Below are positions 35,302 through 44,466 of a stretch of DNA of 64,000 nt, piece after piece. Where the stretch lies: contig NC_022524.1 in NCBI RefSeq assembly GCF_000473245.1, forward strand, positions 1,202,501-1,266,500, read 5' to 3'. The notes below the pieces were generated by a model, which saw only the letters and a program-made list of their open reading frames with translations, was not told the DNA's origin and ran no database searches. The translations under genes and the position numbers were made by a program. How positions within the stretch are numbered: position 1 is the first letter of the stretch; each line of letters begins with the position of its first letter. Source of the stretch: Bacillus infantis NRRL B-14911 (lineage in GTDB: Bacteria > Bacillota > Bacilli > Bacillales > Cytobacillaceae).

Positions 35302-36732
35302 ATGGCAAAGGAATTTGTAAAAGAAATTACGGCAATGGAAGAGGATTTTGCCCAATGGTATACAGATGTGGTGACCAAGGCGGATCTGATCGATTATTCA
35401 AGTGTCAGGGGATCAATGATCATCCGACCTTACGGATATTCTTTGTGGGACAATATAAAAAACGAGCTGGACAGAAGGATCAAGGAAACAGGGCATGAAA
35501 ATGTTTATATGCCAATGTTTATTCCTGAAAGCCTCCTCCAGAAAGAAAAGGACCATATCGAGGGATTTGCGCCAGAGGTGGCATGGGTGACCCATGGCGG
35601 ATCAGAAGAGCTGGCAGAACGGCTAGTCGTCAGGCCGACATCAGAGGTCCTTTTTTGCGAACATTATAAAAATATCATCCATTCTTACAGGGACCTGCCT
35701 AAGCTGTACAATCAATGGGCCAATGTGGTCAGATGGGAAAAAACGACCCGGCCTTTCCTAAGGACGCTTGAGTTCCTGTGGCAGGAAGGGCATACATGCC
35801 ATGCAACAGACGAGGATGCGCACGAAGAAACGACAAAGATGCTCGATGTCTATGCAGATCTGTGTGAAAACGTCCTGGCCATACCGGTCCTTAAGGGCAG
35901 GAAAACAGAGAAAGAAAAATTCGCCGGCGCAAAATTCACCTACACAATTGAGAGCCTGATGCATGACGGAAAAGCACTCCAGACAGGAACCTCACACCAT
36001 TTGGGGGACGGTTTTGCCAAGGCATTCGGCATCCAGTATTCGGACAGAGAAGGGGAACTTCAGCATGTGCATCAGACGTCGTGGGGGCTTACGACTAGAG
36101 TGATCGGCGCCATGATTATGGTCCACGGCGATAACAGGGGCCTGATCATCCCGCCGCGGATTGCGCCAACCCAGCTTATGATCGTCCCTGTGGCACAGCA
36201 TAAAGAAGGGGTTCTTGATTTCTGCTATGAGCTGAAAGAGAAACTCGGCAAGAGTTTCAGGGTCGGAATTGACAGCAGCGACAAAAAGCCTGGCTGGAAG
36301 TTCAATGAGTACGAAATGAAAGGAATCCCGCTCAGGCTTGAGGCCGGCCCGAAGGATATCGAGAATAATCAGGTCGTGCTTGTCCGCAGGGATACAGGCG
36401 AAAAGCTGTTTGTCCAGGCTGAAGGGGCAGAGCAGGCAATCGCCGGGCTGCTGGAAGATATCCAGTCAGGCTTGCTGGAAAAAGCGCGGGACCTACGCGA
36501 ACAAAAAACAGAGAATGCTGCAGGCATGGGTGAGTTCAAGCAGGCATTGAAGGATAATCAGGGGTTTATTAAAGCAATGTGGTGCGGCAGGAGGGAATGT
36601 GAAGACAGAATTAAGGAGGAGACCGGTGCAACCTCCCGCTGCATTCCTTTTGAACAGGAGCATATATCCGATGTTTGTGTCTGCTGCGGCAATAAGGCAG
36701 AAGAGCTCGTTTATTGGGCAAAAGCTTATTAA
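35302..36732 (+). CDS. proS: Prolyl-tRNA synthetase, archaeal/eukaryotic-type (ProS type 3)
   Basis: A 476-residue class II synthetase charging tRNA-Pro. It begins [20 protein letters not shown] and contains RPTSE (motif 2 region), [21 protein letters not shown], and a C-terminal region with CGRREC and CVCCG, features of the compact type 3 enzyme. It lacks the large insertion (editing) domain of the standard bacterial ProRS, which is about 570 residues long. Some bacilli carry both. The ATG at 35302 follows the T-box leader; the upstream frame extension would run into that leader. Expression should rise on proline starvation. Confidence 0.94.
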   Translation: MAKEFVKEITAMEEDFAQWYTDVVTKADLIDYSSVRGSMIIRPYGYSLWDNIKNELDRRIKETGHENVYMPMFIPESLLQKEKDHIEGFAPEVAWVTHGGSEELAERLVVRPTSEVLFCEHYKNIIHSYRDLPKLYNQWANVVRWEKTTRPFLRTLEFLWQEGHTCHATDEDAHEETTKMLDVYADLCENVLAIPVLKGRKTEKEKFAGAKFTYTIESLMHDGKALQTGTSHHLGDGFAKAFGIQYSDREGELQHVHQTSWGLTTRVIGAMIMVHGDNRGLIIPPRIAPTQLMIVPVAQHKEGVLDFCYELKEKLGKSFRVGIDSSDKKPGWKFNEYEMKGIPLRLEAGPKDIENNQVVLVRRDTGEKLFVQAEGAEQAIAGLLEDIQSGLLEKARDLREQKTENAAGMGEFKQALKDNQGFIKAMWCGRRECEDRIKEETGATSRCIPFEQEHISDVCVCCGNKAEELVYWAKAY

Positions 36733-36875
36733 CGGGGCTTTGCAGGAAAGTTATTTGAAAACCATTTAATATTTTTTCTGCCGGGAAGGAATTTTGGCCC
36801 GGAAAAAGAATGTATTGACTAAGGCAGTGAAAGCTTCGCCGACAACATTAAATCCACCAAAGAGGATTGTTATAA

Positions 36876-38114
36876 ATGAAGAGAACGGGCCAATTCGCTT
36901 TAGTCAGCATTTCTATTTTATTCACTTTAACGCAAGCCTTCATTTTCGATGACCCCTGGCATAAGGAAATTGTTGATTTCACCATTGCCACTATTATTGC
37001 CTGGTTTGTAGGCTGGCAATATGACAAATTGAAATATCTTACAGGGAAAGCGAAAGAGAACGAAGCATTTTACAGGCAGCTGATCGAAACGATGCCGGAG
37101 CCTGTCATCATCCAGGATTATGACAAAATTGTCTATGCAAACAAAGCGGCTGAGAAGATGGTGGCTGCTGAAAGCAAAGAGGAATTGGTCGGCAGGTCAG
37201 TATTTGATTTTATGGAAGCGCCGGATGCCGCCAAATACAAGAAGATACTTGATGTAACATATAAAGAAAAACTTCCGGCAGGCCGGAGGGAACAGAAAAT
37301 TACCAGGCTTGACGGCAAAAAGATTTATTTTGAAGTGTCCACCTTATTTACAAGCTTTCAGGGCAGGAAGGCAGTGCTTTCAATCGGCCAGGATGTTACG
37401 GTTAAAAAAGAGCAGGCAGACCTGCTTCTGCAAAAGTCAGAGAAGCTGGCGCTTGTCGGGCAGATGGCCGCTGGGATTGCCCATGAAATCCGCAATCCTC
37501 TGACAAGCATTAAAGGATTCATCCAGCTGCTGAAGGCGGAGGGAAATCGGGAGTATGCCGATATTGCCATCTCAGAGCTGGACCGGATCAATCTGATTGT
37601 TGGAGAGTTCCTTGTCCTCGCCAAACCTGCGGCTGCGGTATACAGGGTATGCGATCTTAAGAAGCTGATTCAGGAAGTGGTTGTACTGATTCAGCCGCAA
37701 TGCCTGATCCATAATGTCCAGATAATCACCGGGCTTGATCTGGATGAATCGGAGATATGGTGTGAGGAGAATCAGCTGAAGCAGGTATTTATCAATATGA
37801 TAAAAAATTCTGCTGAAGCCATGCCGGATGGCGGGACCATCACGATCAAGGCAGCGGACAGGAAGGATGGGCATGTGGCTGTCATGATCAAAGACGAAGG
37901 GACAGGCATCCCTCCAGAGCGGATCAACACACTTGGCGAGCCTTTTTATACAACAAAAGAAAAGGGGACGGGCCTTGGCCTGATGACCAGCTTTAAAATC
38001 ATCGAAAATCACAGCGGGCTCGTCAAAGTCAGCAGCGAGGTCAATAAAGGGACGGTTTTTGAAATTATACTCCCGAAAACCCAGACGGAAGCAAAGGGAC
38101 ATTCATTTAACTGA
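36876..38114 (+). CDS. Orphan PAS sensor histidine kinase (sporulation-kinase type)
   Basis: A 412-residue kinase. Two N-terminal membrane helices (about residues 6-24 and 33-48) are followed by a PAS domain (about 65-180) and a HisKA domain with GIAHEIRNPLTSIKGF, His at about 203. The HATPase domain contains NMIKNSAEAM, DEGTGIPPE and GTGLGLMTSFKII. The H-box type resembles KinA/KinB/KinE-like kinases that feed the Spo0F phosphorelay. No response regulator is adjacent, which also fits. There is almost no extracellular loop, so the signal is probably intracellular or in the membrane. Confidence 0.85.
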   Translation: MKRTGQFALVSISILFTLTQAFIFDDPWHKEIVDFTIATIIAWFVGWQYDKLKYLTGKAKENEAFYRQLIETMPEPVIIQDYDKIVYANKAAEKMVAAESKEELVGRSVFDFMEAPDAAKYKKILDVTYKEKLPAGRREQKITRLDGKKIYFEVSTLFTSFQGRKAVLSIGQDVTVKKEQADLLLQKSEKLALVGQMAAGIAHEIRNPLTSIKGFIQLLKAEGNREYADIAISELDRINLIVGEFLVLAKPAAAVYRVCDLKKLIQEVVVLIQPQCLIHNVQIITGLDLDESEIWCEENQLKQVFINMIKNSAEAMPDGGTITIKAADRKDGHVAVMIKDEGTGIPPERINTLGEPFYTTKEKGTGLGLMTSFKIIENHSGLVKVSSEVNKGTVFEIILPKTQTEAKGHSFN

Positions 38115-38187
38115 TGCTGATCAAATAGGCGTTTCCCAAGCCTCTTTTCGGGAATAAGGATAAAAACACCGTTAGGAGGGACAGCTC

Positions 38188-38343
38188 ATGCCTGAAAATA
38201 ACAAGGATGGCCAGAACCAGGAAAGCCTGCTTGAATATGAACGAAAGCAGCATTCCGGCGGGGAAGCGCCTGACAAGCTTAAAGAGGGAAGGAAGCCTGA
38301 CCAGCAGAACAGGCTGAAAGATCAGGAGAATATGAGAAAATAG
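38188..38343 (+). CDS. Small hydrophilic protein
   Basis: A 51-residue protein starting MPENNKDGQNQESLLEYERK. It is strongly charged, rich in Gln, Lys, Glu and Asn, and lacks hydrophobic residues. TTAGGAGGG precedes the ATG at seven bases, and a terminator follows directly, so it is a real gene. It looks intrinsically disordered, like small stress or spore-matrix proteins. I do not recognise the family. Confidence 0.7.
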   Translation: MPENNKDGQNQESLLEYERKQHSGGEAPDKLKEGRKPDQQNRLKDQENMRK

Positions 38344-38359
38344 TTCGGGAGAATAAAGC

Positions 38360-38395
38360 AAGCGGGCATGCCACTGGGCACAGCCCGTTTTTTTT
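38360..38395 (+). terminator. Terminator after the 51-residue gene
   Basis: A CGGGC / GCCCG stem with an inner GGGCATGCC-like pair, followed by eight T. Confidence 0.8.
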
Positions 38396-38484
38396 CGTAC
38401 CTGGTGCAGACCAAGCCAGGTTTCCCTCTCAAGGCACAAAGGGTATACAAAAGGAAACTTTCTATAGACATGGAGAATGATCGT

Positions 38485-39996
38485 ATGAAAAAACAGAGAA
38501 TAGAATTTGTCTTTTTGCTTATATTGGCTGCTTCCCTGTATGTCCTGTTCTTTACCGGTGCAGGCTACTTCTGGAAGCTCGCCTGCGCAGGGCTGTATGC
38601 TTTTATTATACTGGTGAGCATCTACTCGCTGATTCTTGAAAACCGCACTTCCCACCATACGCTCCTCTGGATTTATGTCCTGATCTTCATTCCGGTGGCA
38701 GGCTATATGTTCTACTTATATTCAGGGCAGCTTTATCTGAAAGGATATCTTTTCCGCACAAAAAGGAGCAATGACAGAGAGCAGTGGAAAAGGATGATGA
38801 AGCGGAAAGATTCACCGGACCTTACATTTCTGCAGGATAACCAGCAGAACTTTGCCAGGTTTGCTGCGAATGCCAGCATGACCCCCATCAGCACCTCATC
38901 CAGGGCTGAGATGCTGAAAAATGGCGAAGAAACGTTTGAAGAGCTGAAGGCAAGGCTGAAGAAAGCAAAAAAATTCATCCATATACAATACTATATCTTC
39001 CGCTCGGATAGGCTCGGCAAAGAGATCATTGATATCCTCATTGAGAAGGCTGAAGCAGGAGTCGAGGTCCTTTTCATGTATGACGCTGCCGGCAGCATGA
39101 AGATGGCTGTGAATGAAATTAAAAGGATGGAGGAAGCGGGCATCAAGGTTCATTGCTTCCTGCCTTTGAAATTCGGCTTCTTCAATCAGAAAATCAATTT
39201 CAGGAACCATCGAAAAATCGTCGTGATCGACGGGGAGACCGGCTTTGTCGGCGGGCTCAATGTCGGGATTGAATATCTCGGCGAGGATGAAGCGATGGGG
39301 TTCTGGCGCGACACCCATATGGTGCTGGAAGGTGAGGCCGTATACACACTGCATACAGTCTTCCTTCTGGACTGGGAGTATGTCAGCCGGGAACAGGTCC
39401 TTGACAAATATTCGGTCAGTGAAAGGCCAGCCGATGAGGATGAAATCAATGGGGCGATACAGGTGGTTGCCAGCGGGCCTGATACACAGCAGGGAATCAT
39501 GGGAGATTTCTTTTATTCGATGATCACCAGTGCAGAAAGGTCGATTTGGATTGCCACGCCTTATTTCGTCCCGAACGAAGCAATCAGGACTGCGCTGCGG
39601 GTGGCTGCAGCAAAAGGGGTGGAGGTAAGGATCATGGTTCCGGAAAAGAATGACAGCTTTCTCACCCAGTATGCAAGCAGGTCCTATTTTTCCGAGCTAC
39701 TTAAATATGGAGTTGAAGTCTACTCTTACCAAAAAGGTTTTCTCCATCAGAAAATCATCATCGCAGATGGAAATATGGCTTCTGTGGGAACAGCGAATAT
39801 GGATATGAGAAGCTTTCACCTGAATTTCGAGGTCAATGTCTTCCTGCTTGGCTGCAGCTCAATCAGGGATCTGTCAGCGCATTTCGAAGAAGATATGAGG
39901 GATAGTGTACGGATAACACCTGTACAATATTATAAACGCGGACTCTGGGAGAGGACGAAAGAGTCCTTCTCCAGACTGTTTTCCGGAGTGCTCTAA
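38485..39996 (+). CDS. cls: Cardiolipin synthase
   Basis: A 503-residue phospholipase-D-superfamily enzyme that joins two phosphatidylglycerol molecules into cardiolipin and glycerol. Two N-terminal membrane helices are followed by two HKD motifs: HRKIVVID in the first half and HQKIIIAD in the second, each followed by Gly-rich strands (GFVGGLNVG and ASVGTANMD). The start at 38485 is chosen because TGGAGA lies nine bases upstream and the helix then begins at residue 7. Bacillus genomes usually encode several Cls paralogs; I cannot say which one this is. Confidence 0.93.
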   Translation: MKKQRIEFVFLLILAASLYVLFFTGAGYFWKLACAGLYAFIILVSIYSLILENRTSHHTLLWIYVLIFIPVAGYMFYLYSGQLYLKGYLFRTKRSNDREQWKRMMKRKDSPDLTFLQDNQQNFARFAANASMTPISTSSRAEMLKNGEETFEELKARLKKAKKFIHIQYYIFRSDRLGKEIIDILIEKAEAGVEVLFMYDAAGSMKMAVNEIKRMEEAGIKVHCFLPLKFGFFNQKINFRNHRKIVVIDGETGFVGGLNVGIEYLGEDEAMGFWRDTHMVLEGEAVYTLHTVFLLDWEYVSREQVLDKYSVSERPADEDEINGAIQVVASGPDTQQGIMGDFFYSMITSAERSIWIATPYFVPNEAIRTALRVAAAKGVEVRIMVPEKNDSFLTQYASRSYFSELLKYGVEVYSYQKGFLHQKIIIADGNMASVGTANMDMRSFHLNFEVNVFLLGCSSIRDLSAHFEEDMRDSVRITPVQYYKRGLWERTKESFSRLFSGVL

Positions 39997-40024
39997 TCCA
40001 TTTGCGCTGCTGACTGGCATTTGT

Positions 40025-40933
40025 TCAGTCAGCAGCTTTCTCATCTTCTTCGCTGAACTTTGCTGCGCCTGGGACGTTCCGCGGTTCATATTTGATGGCA
40101 TCCGAAGAAAAGACCCTGATGGCAAGTGTTCCTCCATATACCTGCGCGCGGATCAGGATGGGCTGGTTATAAGTGTTTTTAAAGGTGAAATCCGGTCCGT
40201 ACCAGCTTACGGTTGCATCTCTGCCTGAAGGGACATACGGCACGCGCTTGCTGTGGGAATATCTTTGGATGATGCTTGTTCCGGCATTATCGACAGCATT
40301 ATAAAGGGTTGAAGATACCTGGCATATCCCGCCACCGATCCCCTCGGACAGTTCTCCCCTGACAATTACCGGAGCTGGGAGATATCCCTTGGCTGCCGTC
40401 CTCTTGCCGACTGTTTCATTAAATGAAAATACTTCTCCGGGAAATACAACAATGCTGTCTATCGATCCGGCCGCGAGCCTGATATTCTGTGTTCTGGCCT
40501 TATTATGGGAGTTGAAATAGGTCACATATTGGCCGATCTGGCGTGCTTTAACAGATAGAATGAGCTCACTGTCGACCCTTGGATAAATCGGGAGAAGAGG
40601 CAGTTCAATGCTCCCTGAACCTGACTGGTAGTAAGTAGTATAAAAACGCGCTGAAAATAAATCCTGATTCAATTTGCTTCCGGGTTTTTCAGGGATGATT
40701 CTTTCTCCCGGGCCTATCCTGGCATCCTGCGGCTCTTTATAAGCCAGGCTGTTCATTTTAGCCTGGAATGCTTTAAATTTATCTTCATCTGCCAGCGGCA
40801 GGCCGGGTATATTGGCAGAGAATTCTTCTTTCTGGACTTTTATTGCATCCTTGCCTTCCTGCAGCACAGATAACTGTTCCGTTCCAATTCCTCCAGCTGC
40901 TGCCATAAGGCCGAAAAATAATAACAGCTTCAT
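40025..40933 (-). CDS. VanW-family protein, exported
   Basis: A 302-residue protein with an N-terminal signal or anchor (LLLFFGLMAAAGG). The C-terminal half is a VanW domain with PGEVFSFNETVGKRT, GGGICQVSSTLYNA and YGPDFTFKNTY. VanW proteins occur in some vancomycin clusters and widely in spore formers; their biochemical role is not known. GGGAGGTG precedes two tandem ATGs, and spacing favours the second, at 40933. It is divergent from the YvbH-like gene. It converges on cls. Confidence 0.85.
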   Translation of the reverse strand: MKLLLFFGLMAAAGGIGTEQLSVLQEGKDAIKVQKEEFSANIPGLPLADEDKFKAFQAKMNSLAYKEPQDARIGPGERIIPEKPGSKLNQDLFSARFYTTYYQSGSGSIELPLLPIYPRVDSELILSVKARQIGQYVTYFNSHNKARTQNIRLAAGSIDSIVVFPGEVFSFNETVGKRTAAKGYLPAPVIVRGELSEGIGGGICQVSSTLYNAVDNAGTSIIQRYSHSKRVPYVPSGRDATVSWYGPDFTFKNTYNQPILIRAQVYGGTLAIRVFSSDAIKYEPRNVPGAAKFSEEDEKAAD

Positions 40934-41086
40934 CATGCACCTCCCTGAAATAGTATGGGCAAGCCTCCTGAATTTCATGTAATACAGAAGAATGGCTGTA
41001 CACCTCAAAGAGTGAAGAAAATTCCGGTATATGCTAATATAAATCTGATTATAAAAAAGAATCTTACTATTCAGGGAGGCAGAAAT

Positions 41087-41704
41087 ATGTTCAAAAGGGT
41101 GGCTTCAGATGTGCTGGGGATCAGTGATATTGGCAGTGTCATCTCGCCGGCTGACTATGATAAGGTCGATGCTGATGATTATGTGATGCATGAAGATAAT
41201 GAAAAAATCTATTTTTTGATTAAATCCAAATCTGATGAATATTGCTTTACAAACAAAGCAGTCATCCATTTAGATGGGACAAGCGCGATGAGCAAGAAGA
41301 GAGTCCTGAAGAGATACAGCTTCAGGGAGCATCAAATTTCAAATGTATTCCTGGAAACAGCAGGGACAGTCGACATGGATGTAGAGATCAAATTTGTGAT
41401 AGGCTCTGCCGCTTTCTCCATAGATGTACATAAACGCTTCATTGAAGAACTGAAAGACCTGTATAAAGCCTTGATAAAAATCTCCGAAATTTGTGCGGAA
41501 AATGAGCATTCGATGGAGTTTGCCAAAAAGAGCATTGAAGTAGCTTCTGCAACATTGGGCAGGGCTGCAGGGGCAAGGGAAGGAAGCCTGACGGATGATT
41601 TCAGGGTGCTGAACGAAACCGCTTTTAACTGGCTGATGAACAGCAGGAAAAAATACCATGTAAAAGATTTTGGATATGTTTTTGAAAAATTCATTAATAA
41701 TTGA
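41087..41704 (+). CDS. YvbH-like bacterial PH-domain protein
   Basis: A 205-residue cytoplasmic protein. The N-terminal region (about residues 25-125) is a bacterial pleckstrin-homology-like domain. The helical C-terminal part resembles the YvbH oligomerisation region; its start MFKRVASDVLGISDIG and the end GYVFEKFINN fit B. subtilis YvbH. AGGGAGG precedes the ATG. It is 52 bp ahead of a VWA gene and probably co-transcribed with it. The ligand is unknown; such domains often form ring-like oligomers instead of binding phosphoinositides. Confidence 0.8.
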   Translation: MFKRVASDVLGISDIGSVISPADYDKVDADDYVMHEDNEKIYFLIKSKSDEYCFTNKAVIHLDGTSAMSKKRVLKRYSFREHQISNVFLETAGTVDMDVEIKFVIGSAAFSIDVHKRFIEELKDLYKALIKISEICAENEHSMEFAKKSIEVASATLGRAAGAREGSLTDDFRVLNETAFNWLMNSRKKYHVKDFGYVFEKFINN

Positions 41705-41756
41705 GGACCGGTTCGTTGCAGTATAAGAATTTATTCATAGCGGGGAGATGCGTAGC

Positions 41757-42422
41757 ATGAGTATATCTTTGATGAAGAAAACAGCCGGGGTCGTGCTGGA
41801 AAAGAAAAAGTTGTCACATGTCAAGGCGAGGGTCGGCCTGGTTTTAGACATTTCAGGATCGATGCGCACCTTGTACCGGAACGGCACGGTACAAAAAGTA
41901 GTGGAGCGGATCTTAGCCGTTGCGAGCCAATTTGATGATGACGGCATGCTCGATATCTGGGTATATGACAATGAGTTCTCAAGGCTGAAGCCGGTGACAG
42001 AAAGGGACTTTGAAGGCTATGTTAATCAGTATATCCTGAATAACGATCTAATCCATAAATTCGGGCGCAATGACGAACCTCCTGTCATGGAGGATGTCAT
42101 CAGCAAATACACACTGGAAGATCCGAGCAGCGATCCTGCGTTCATTGTCTTTATCAATGATGGCGGCTGCAAAAAGACGATCAAGAAACCGATTGTAAAA
42201 TCGGCAGGCAAGCCTATTTTCTGGCAGTTTGTCGGTATTGGCGATGCAAATTTCGACGTGCTGGAAAAATTGGATACAATGGAAGGCCGCTATATTGATA
42301 ACGCGAATTTTTATCATTTTAAAGATATCGAGCAGGTAAGCGATGAAGAATTGTATGACCATCTTCTTGATGAATTTCCATCATGGATTAAAGAAGCGCG
42401 GGAAAAGGGCGTACTTAAATAA
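41757..42422 (+). CDS. VWA-domain protein, TerF-C-terminus type
   Basis: A 221-residue protein made almost entirely of a von Willebrand A domain. The MIDAS DxSGS signature is in VLDISGSMRTLY, with FINDGGCKK as the later metal-site loop. The domain most resembles that found at the C-terminus of TerF in tellurite/stress gene clusters. GGGGAG favours the ATG at 41757; the ATG at 41748 lies too close. There is no signal peptide. It follows the YvbH-like gene and ends at a terminator. A chaperone-like or stress role is inferred only. Confidence 0.78.
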   Translation: MSISLMKKTAGVVLEKKKLSHVKARVGLVLDISGSMRTLYRNGTVQKVVERILAVASQFDDDGMLDIWVYDNEFSRLKPVTERDFEGYVNQYILNNDLIHKFGRNDEPPVMEDVISKYTLEDPSSDPAFIVFINDGGCKKTIKKPIVKSAGKPIFWQFVGIGDANFDVLEKLDTMEGRYIDNANFYHFKDIEQVSDEELYDHLLDEFPSWIKEAREKGVLK

Positions 42423-42425
42423 AGC

Positions 42426-42451
42426 AGCCTGGCAGAAGCCAGGCTTTTTAG
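42426..42451 (+). terminator. Terminator after the YvbH/VWA pair
   Basis: AGCCTGG / CCAGGCT (42426-42432, 42439-42445) followed by TTTT. Confidence 0.88.
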
Positions 42452-42587
42452 TATTTTTTTCTGAATATTGAAACTTTTATCGACTCAAATCGTATATACA
42501 ATTAGTAACTAAAAACCGGCATGAGCCATGAATGAACGCCTGTCACGCAGGGGAATGTAAGAGGAACAACGATCAGCAGGAGGAAAT

Positions 42588-43367
42588 ATGAAAAAGATTG
42601 CCGTATTGCTTATCTTATGTTCTTTCTTTGCCTCATCTGCCAGTGCCGAAACCCAGCAGGAAGAAAGGAAAGCTGCTATCATCATAGATGATTTTGGAGG
42701 AGGCATCGGAGGCGTAAAAGATTTCCTTGAAGGCGATATCCCGATTACAGCAGCAGTGATGCCATTTACAGATCAGACAGCACAGCATGCTGAATGGGCG
42801 CATGAAAATGGATTTGAAGTCATGGTCCATCTGCCAATGGAGCCTAAAAGGGGAAAGAAATCATGGCTCGGGCCCAAACCGATCACAACAAATCTGTCTT
42901 CTGAAGAAGTCAGGAAAAGGGTCAATGAAGCCATTGACAGCGTTCCCTATGCAAAGGGCCTCAATAATCATATGGGATCGCGGGCAGTGGAAGATGAAGG
43001 GATAGTAAGGGAAATCGTAAAAATTGCGAAAGAACGGAAGCTTTATATTGTGGACAGCGGCACAAGCCCTGAATCAAAATTTCCCATCATTGCAAAAGAG
43101 CTTGGTGTGCCGCTCATTAAAAGGGATGTATTTCTTGATGACATTTCTTCTGTTTCCCATGTCAGGCGGCAGATGAAGAAGCTGGCGCTGATCACGGAGC
43201 AGCAGGGCAGAGGGATCGCAATCGGGCATGTCGGTGTGACTGGCAAGGTCTGTTCGGCAGGGATCCTTCAGGAAAAGGGGTATTTTGAAGAGAAAGGCAT
43301 CAGAATCGCCCCTGTATCAGAGATCATTTCAAGTGAGATCCGAAAAGAGTATTATCCATTCTATTAA
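42588..43367 (+). CDS. Secreted divergent polysaccharide deacetylase (YibQ/DUF610 type)
   Basis: A 259-residue secreted protein. The signal peptide ends at about ASSASA (residue 20). The catalytic fold starts AAIIIDDFGG, where the double Asp marks the metal site. HLPMEPKRG and NNHMGSRAVED match the divergent polysaccharide deacetylase family (PF04748). A partner endopeptidase is common in other bacteria but not seen here. GCAGGAGG precedes the ATG. The substrate is presumably a cell-wall glycan. Confidence 0.87.
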   Translation: MKKIAVLLILCSFFASSASAETQQEERKAAIIIDDFGGGIGGVKDFLEGDIPITAAVMPFTDQTAQHAEWAHENGFEVMVHLPMEPKRGKKSWLGPKPITTNLSSEEVRKRVNEAIDSVPYAKGLNNHMGSRAVEDEGIVREIVKIAKERKLYIVDSGTSPESKFPIIAKELGVPLIKRDVFLDDISSVSHVRRQMKKLALITEQQGRGIAIGHVGVTGKVCSAGILQEKGYFEEKGIRIAPVSEIISSEIRKEYYPFY

Positions 43368-43409
43368 AAGCCACTGGACAAAATGAGGCAGGTGGAAAGG
43401 GTGATAATC

Positions 43410-43598
43410 ATGTTATGGCTCATCATTTTAGGCGGGCTCCTTGGATTCGGGGTGCTGGTTGATGTTATCTATCGGAGGAAGGGAATCCAGCATACAGACC
43501 CCGAACATAATGAACAGCATGTTTCTTCTTCAGAAAGGGTCTATATTGAATCCCATCTCCATAACAGCCGCCCGGAAAATCAGAATGGCAATTTTTAA
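43410..43598 (+). CDS. Small single-pass membrane protein
   Basis: A 62-residue protein. The hydrophobic N-terminal helix MLWLIILGGLLGFGVLVDVI is followed by a basic stop-transfer YRRKG and a polar His/Glu/Asn-rich tail. AAAGGGTGAT upstream favours the ATG at 43410 over in-frame starts at 43401 or 43383. It probably shares a transcript with the deacetylase 42 bp upstream. No family is recognised. Confidence 0.68.
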   Translation: MLWLIILGGLLGFGVLVDVIYRRKGIQHTDPEHNEQHVSSSERVYIESHLHNSRPENQNGNF

Positions 43599-43607
43599 GA
43601 AAACAAA

Positions 43608-43640
43608 GAGGCAGCCCAATAAGGCTGCCTCTCAGTTTTA
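43608..43640. terminator. Bidirectional terminator
   Basis: A perfect GAGGCAGCC / GGCTGCCTC stem between converging genes. Confidence 0.88.
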
Positions 43641-44105
43641 GCTCCGTTTAAATCCTTCTTCTTCAAGATATTCTTTTGCTTCCCGATAAGATAGAAAAGC
43701 GGCGTCCAGGTTCAGGCCGGCATATACATTCCACATTTCATCTTCCTCTATGAGGACAAGGGTCTCGCCGCTCCGGCTGCTCCACGTTTCTTCCAGCCTT
43801 GCAGCAGGCTGGGCTTCTTCTGCATCATGGGCGGAGAGGGACTGGATCGATTTTGCAATGATATCCCGAAGCTCGGATTCAGAGAAATCCCTGATGTTCA
43901 CCATGCCTTTGCTGTCAGGCGAATAACTCTGTACATATTCTGCAAAAACAAAGCCATTGCCGTTAGGATGCAGATGGTAAACCACATTTTTCTTGTCTAT
44001 TGCGCTTTCTTCATAATGGAAGTTGACTCTTCCAAGAGAGACGTCTTTTCTCTCAAGCTCGGGAAATGACTCGATGATCGCTAATTTTTCTTCAAAAGTA
44101 AGCAT
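43638..44105 (-). CDS. Hypothetical protein, 155 residues
   Basis: A soluble protein beginning MLTFEEKLAIIESFPELERK. It has mixed alpha/beta character, including a His/Asn-rich stretch (VVYHLHPNGNGFVFAEY) and an acidic Ala-rich middle (DAEEAQPAARLEE). GGAGG precedes the ATG at 44105. There are no Cys, membrane or nucleotide motifs, and I do not recognise the family. It is divergent from ywbE. Confidence 0.75.
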   Translation of the reverse strand: MLTFEEKLAIIESFPELERKDVSLGRVNFHYEESAIDKKNVVYHLHPNGNGFVFAEYVQSYSPDSKGMVNIRDFSESELRDIIAKSIQSLSAHDAEEAQPAARLEETWSSRSGETLVLIEEDEMWNVYAGLNLDAAFLSYREAKEYLEEEGFKRS

Positions 44106-44213
44106 GTTTCCTCCAATGGATAAGGTGTTAATTTTGTGTTCTGCCTATTATACCATTAGAATAGAAGAACAAAAAGCGCGCCTGATGGCGCCAAAGGAAA
44201 AGGAGCTGATTGC

Positions 44214-44417
44214 ATGTCTGACACCGGCAAATATCGTGAGCATGTTAAGCCTGGAATGGAAGCGGATATCATCTTAAAGAAGGACCAGCGGTCAGGGGCA
44301 AGGACAAGGGGGATCATTAAGGATCTTCTGACCAATTCTTCTTTCCACCCGCATGGAATCAAGGTGAGGCTGACAGACGGCCAAGTGGGCAGAGTGGCAG
44401 AAATCATAAAAAAATAG
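44214..44417 (+). CDS. ywbE: YwbE family protein
   Basis: A 67-residue basic protein (GIxVxLTDGQVGRVAEI pattern and KKDQRSGARTRGIIKDLLT) matching the YwbE family (DUF2196). AAAAGGAG lies nine bases upstream of the ATG. The function is unknown; the small basic beta-rich fold suggests nucleic-acid binding. It is monocistronic with a terminator directly after it. Confidence 0.88.
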   Translation: MSDTGKYREHVKPGMEADIILKKDQRSGARTRGIIKDLLTNSSFHPHGIKVRLTDGQVGRVAEIIKK

Positions 44418-44418
44418 A

Positions 44419-44451
44419 GGGGCAGCTGATGGCAGCTGCCTCTTTTTTTTG
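44419..44451 (+). terminator. Terminator after ywbE
   Basis: GGCAGCTG / CAGCTGCC stem followed by a run of T. Confidence 0.9.
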
Positions 44452-44466
44452 CTCTCCCGTTCACAC

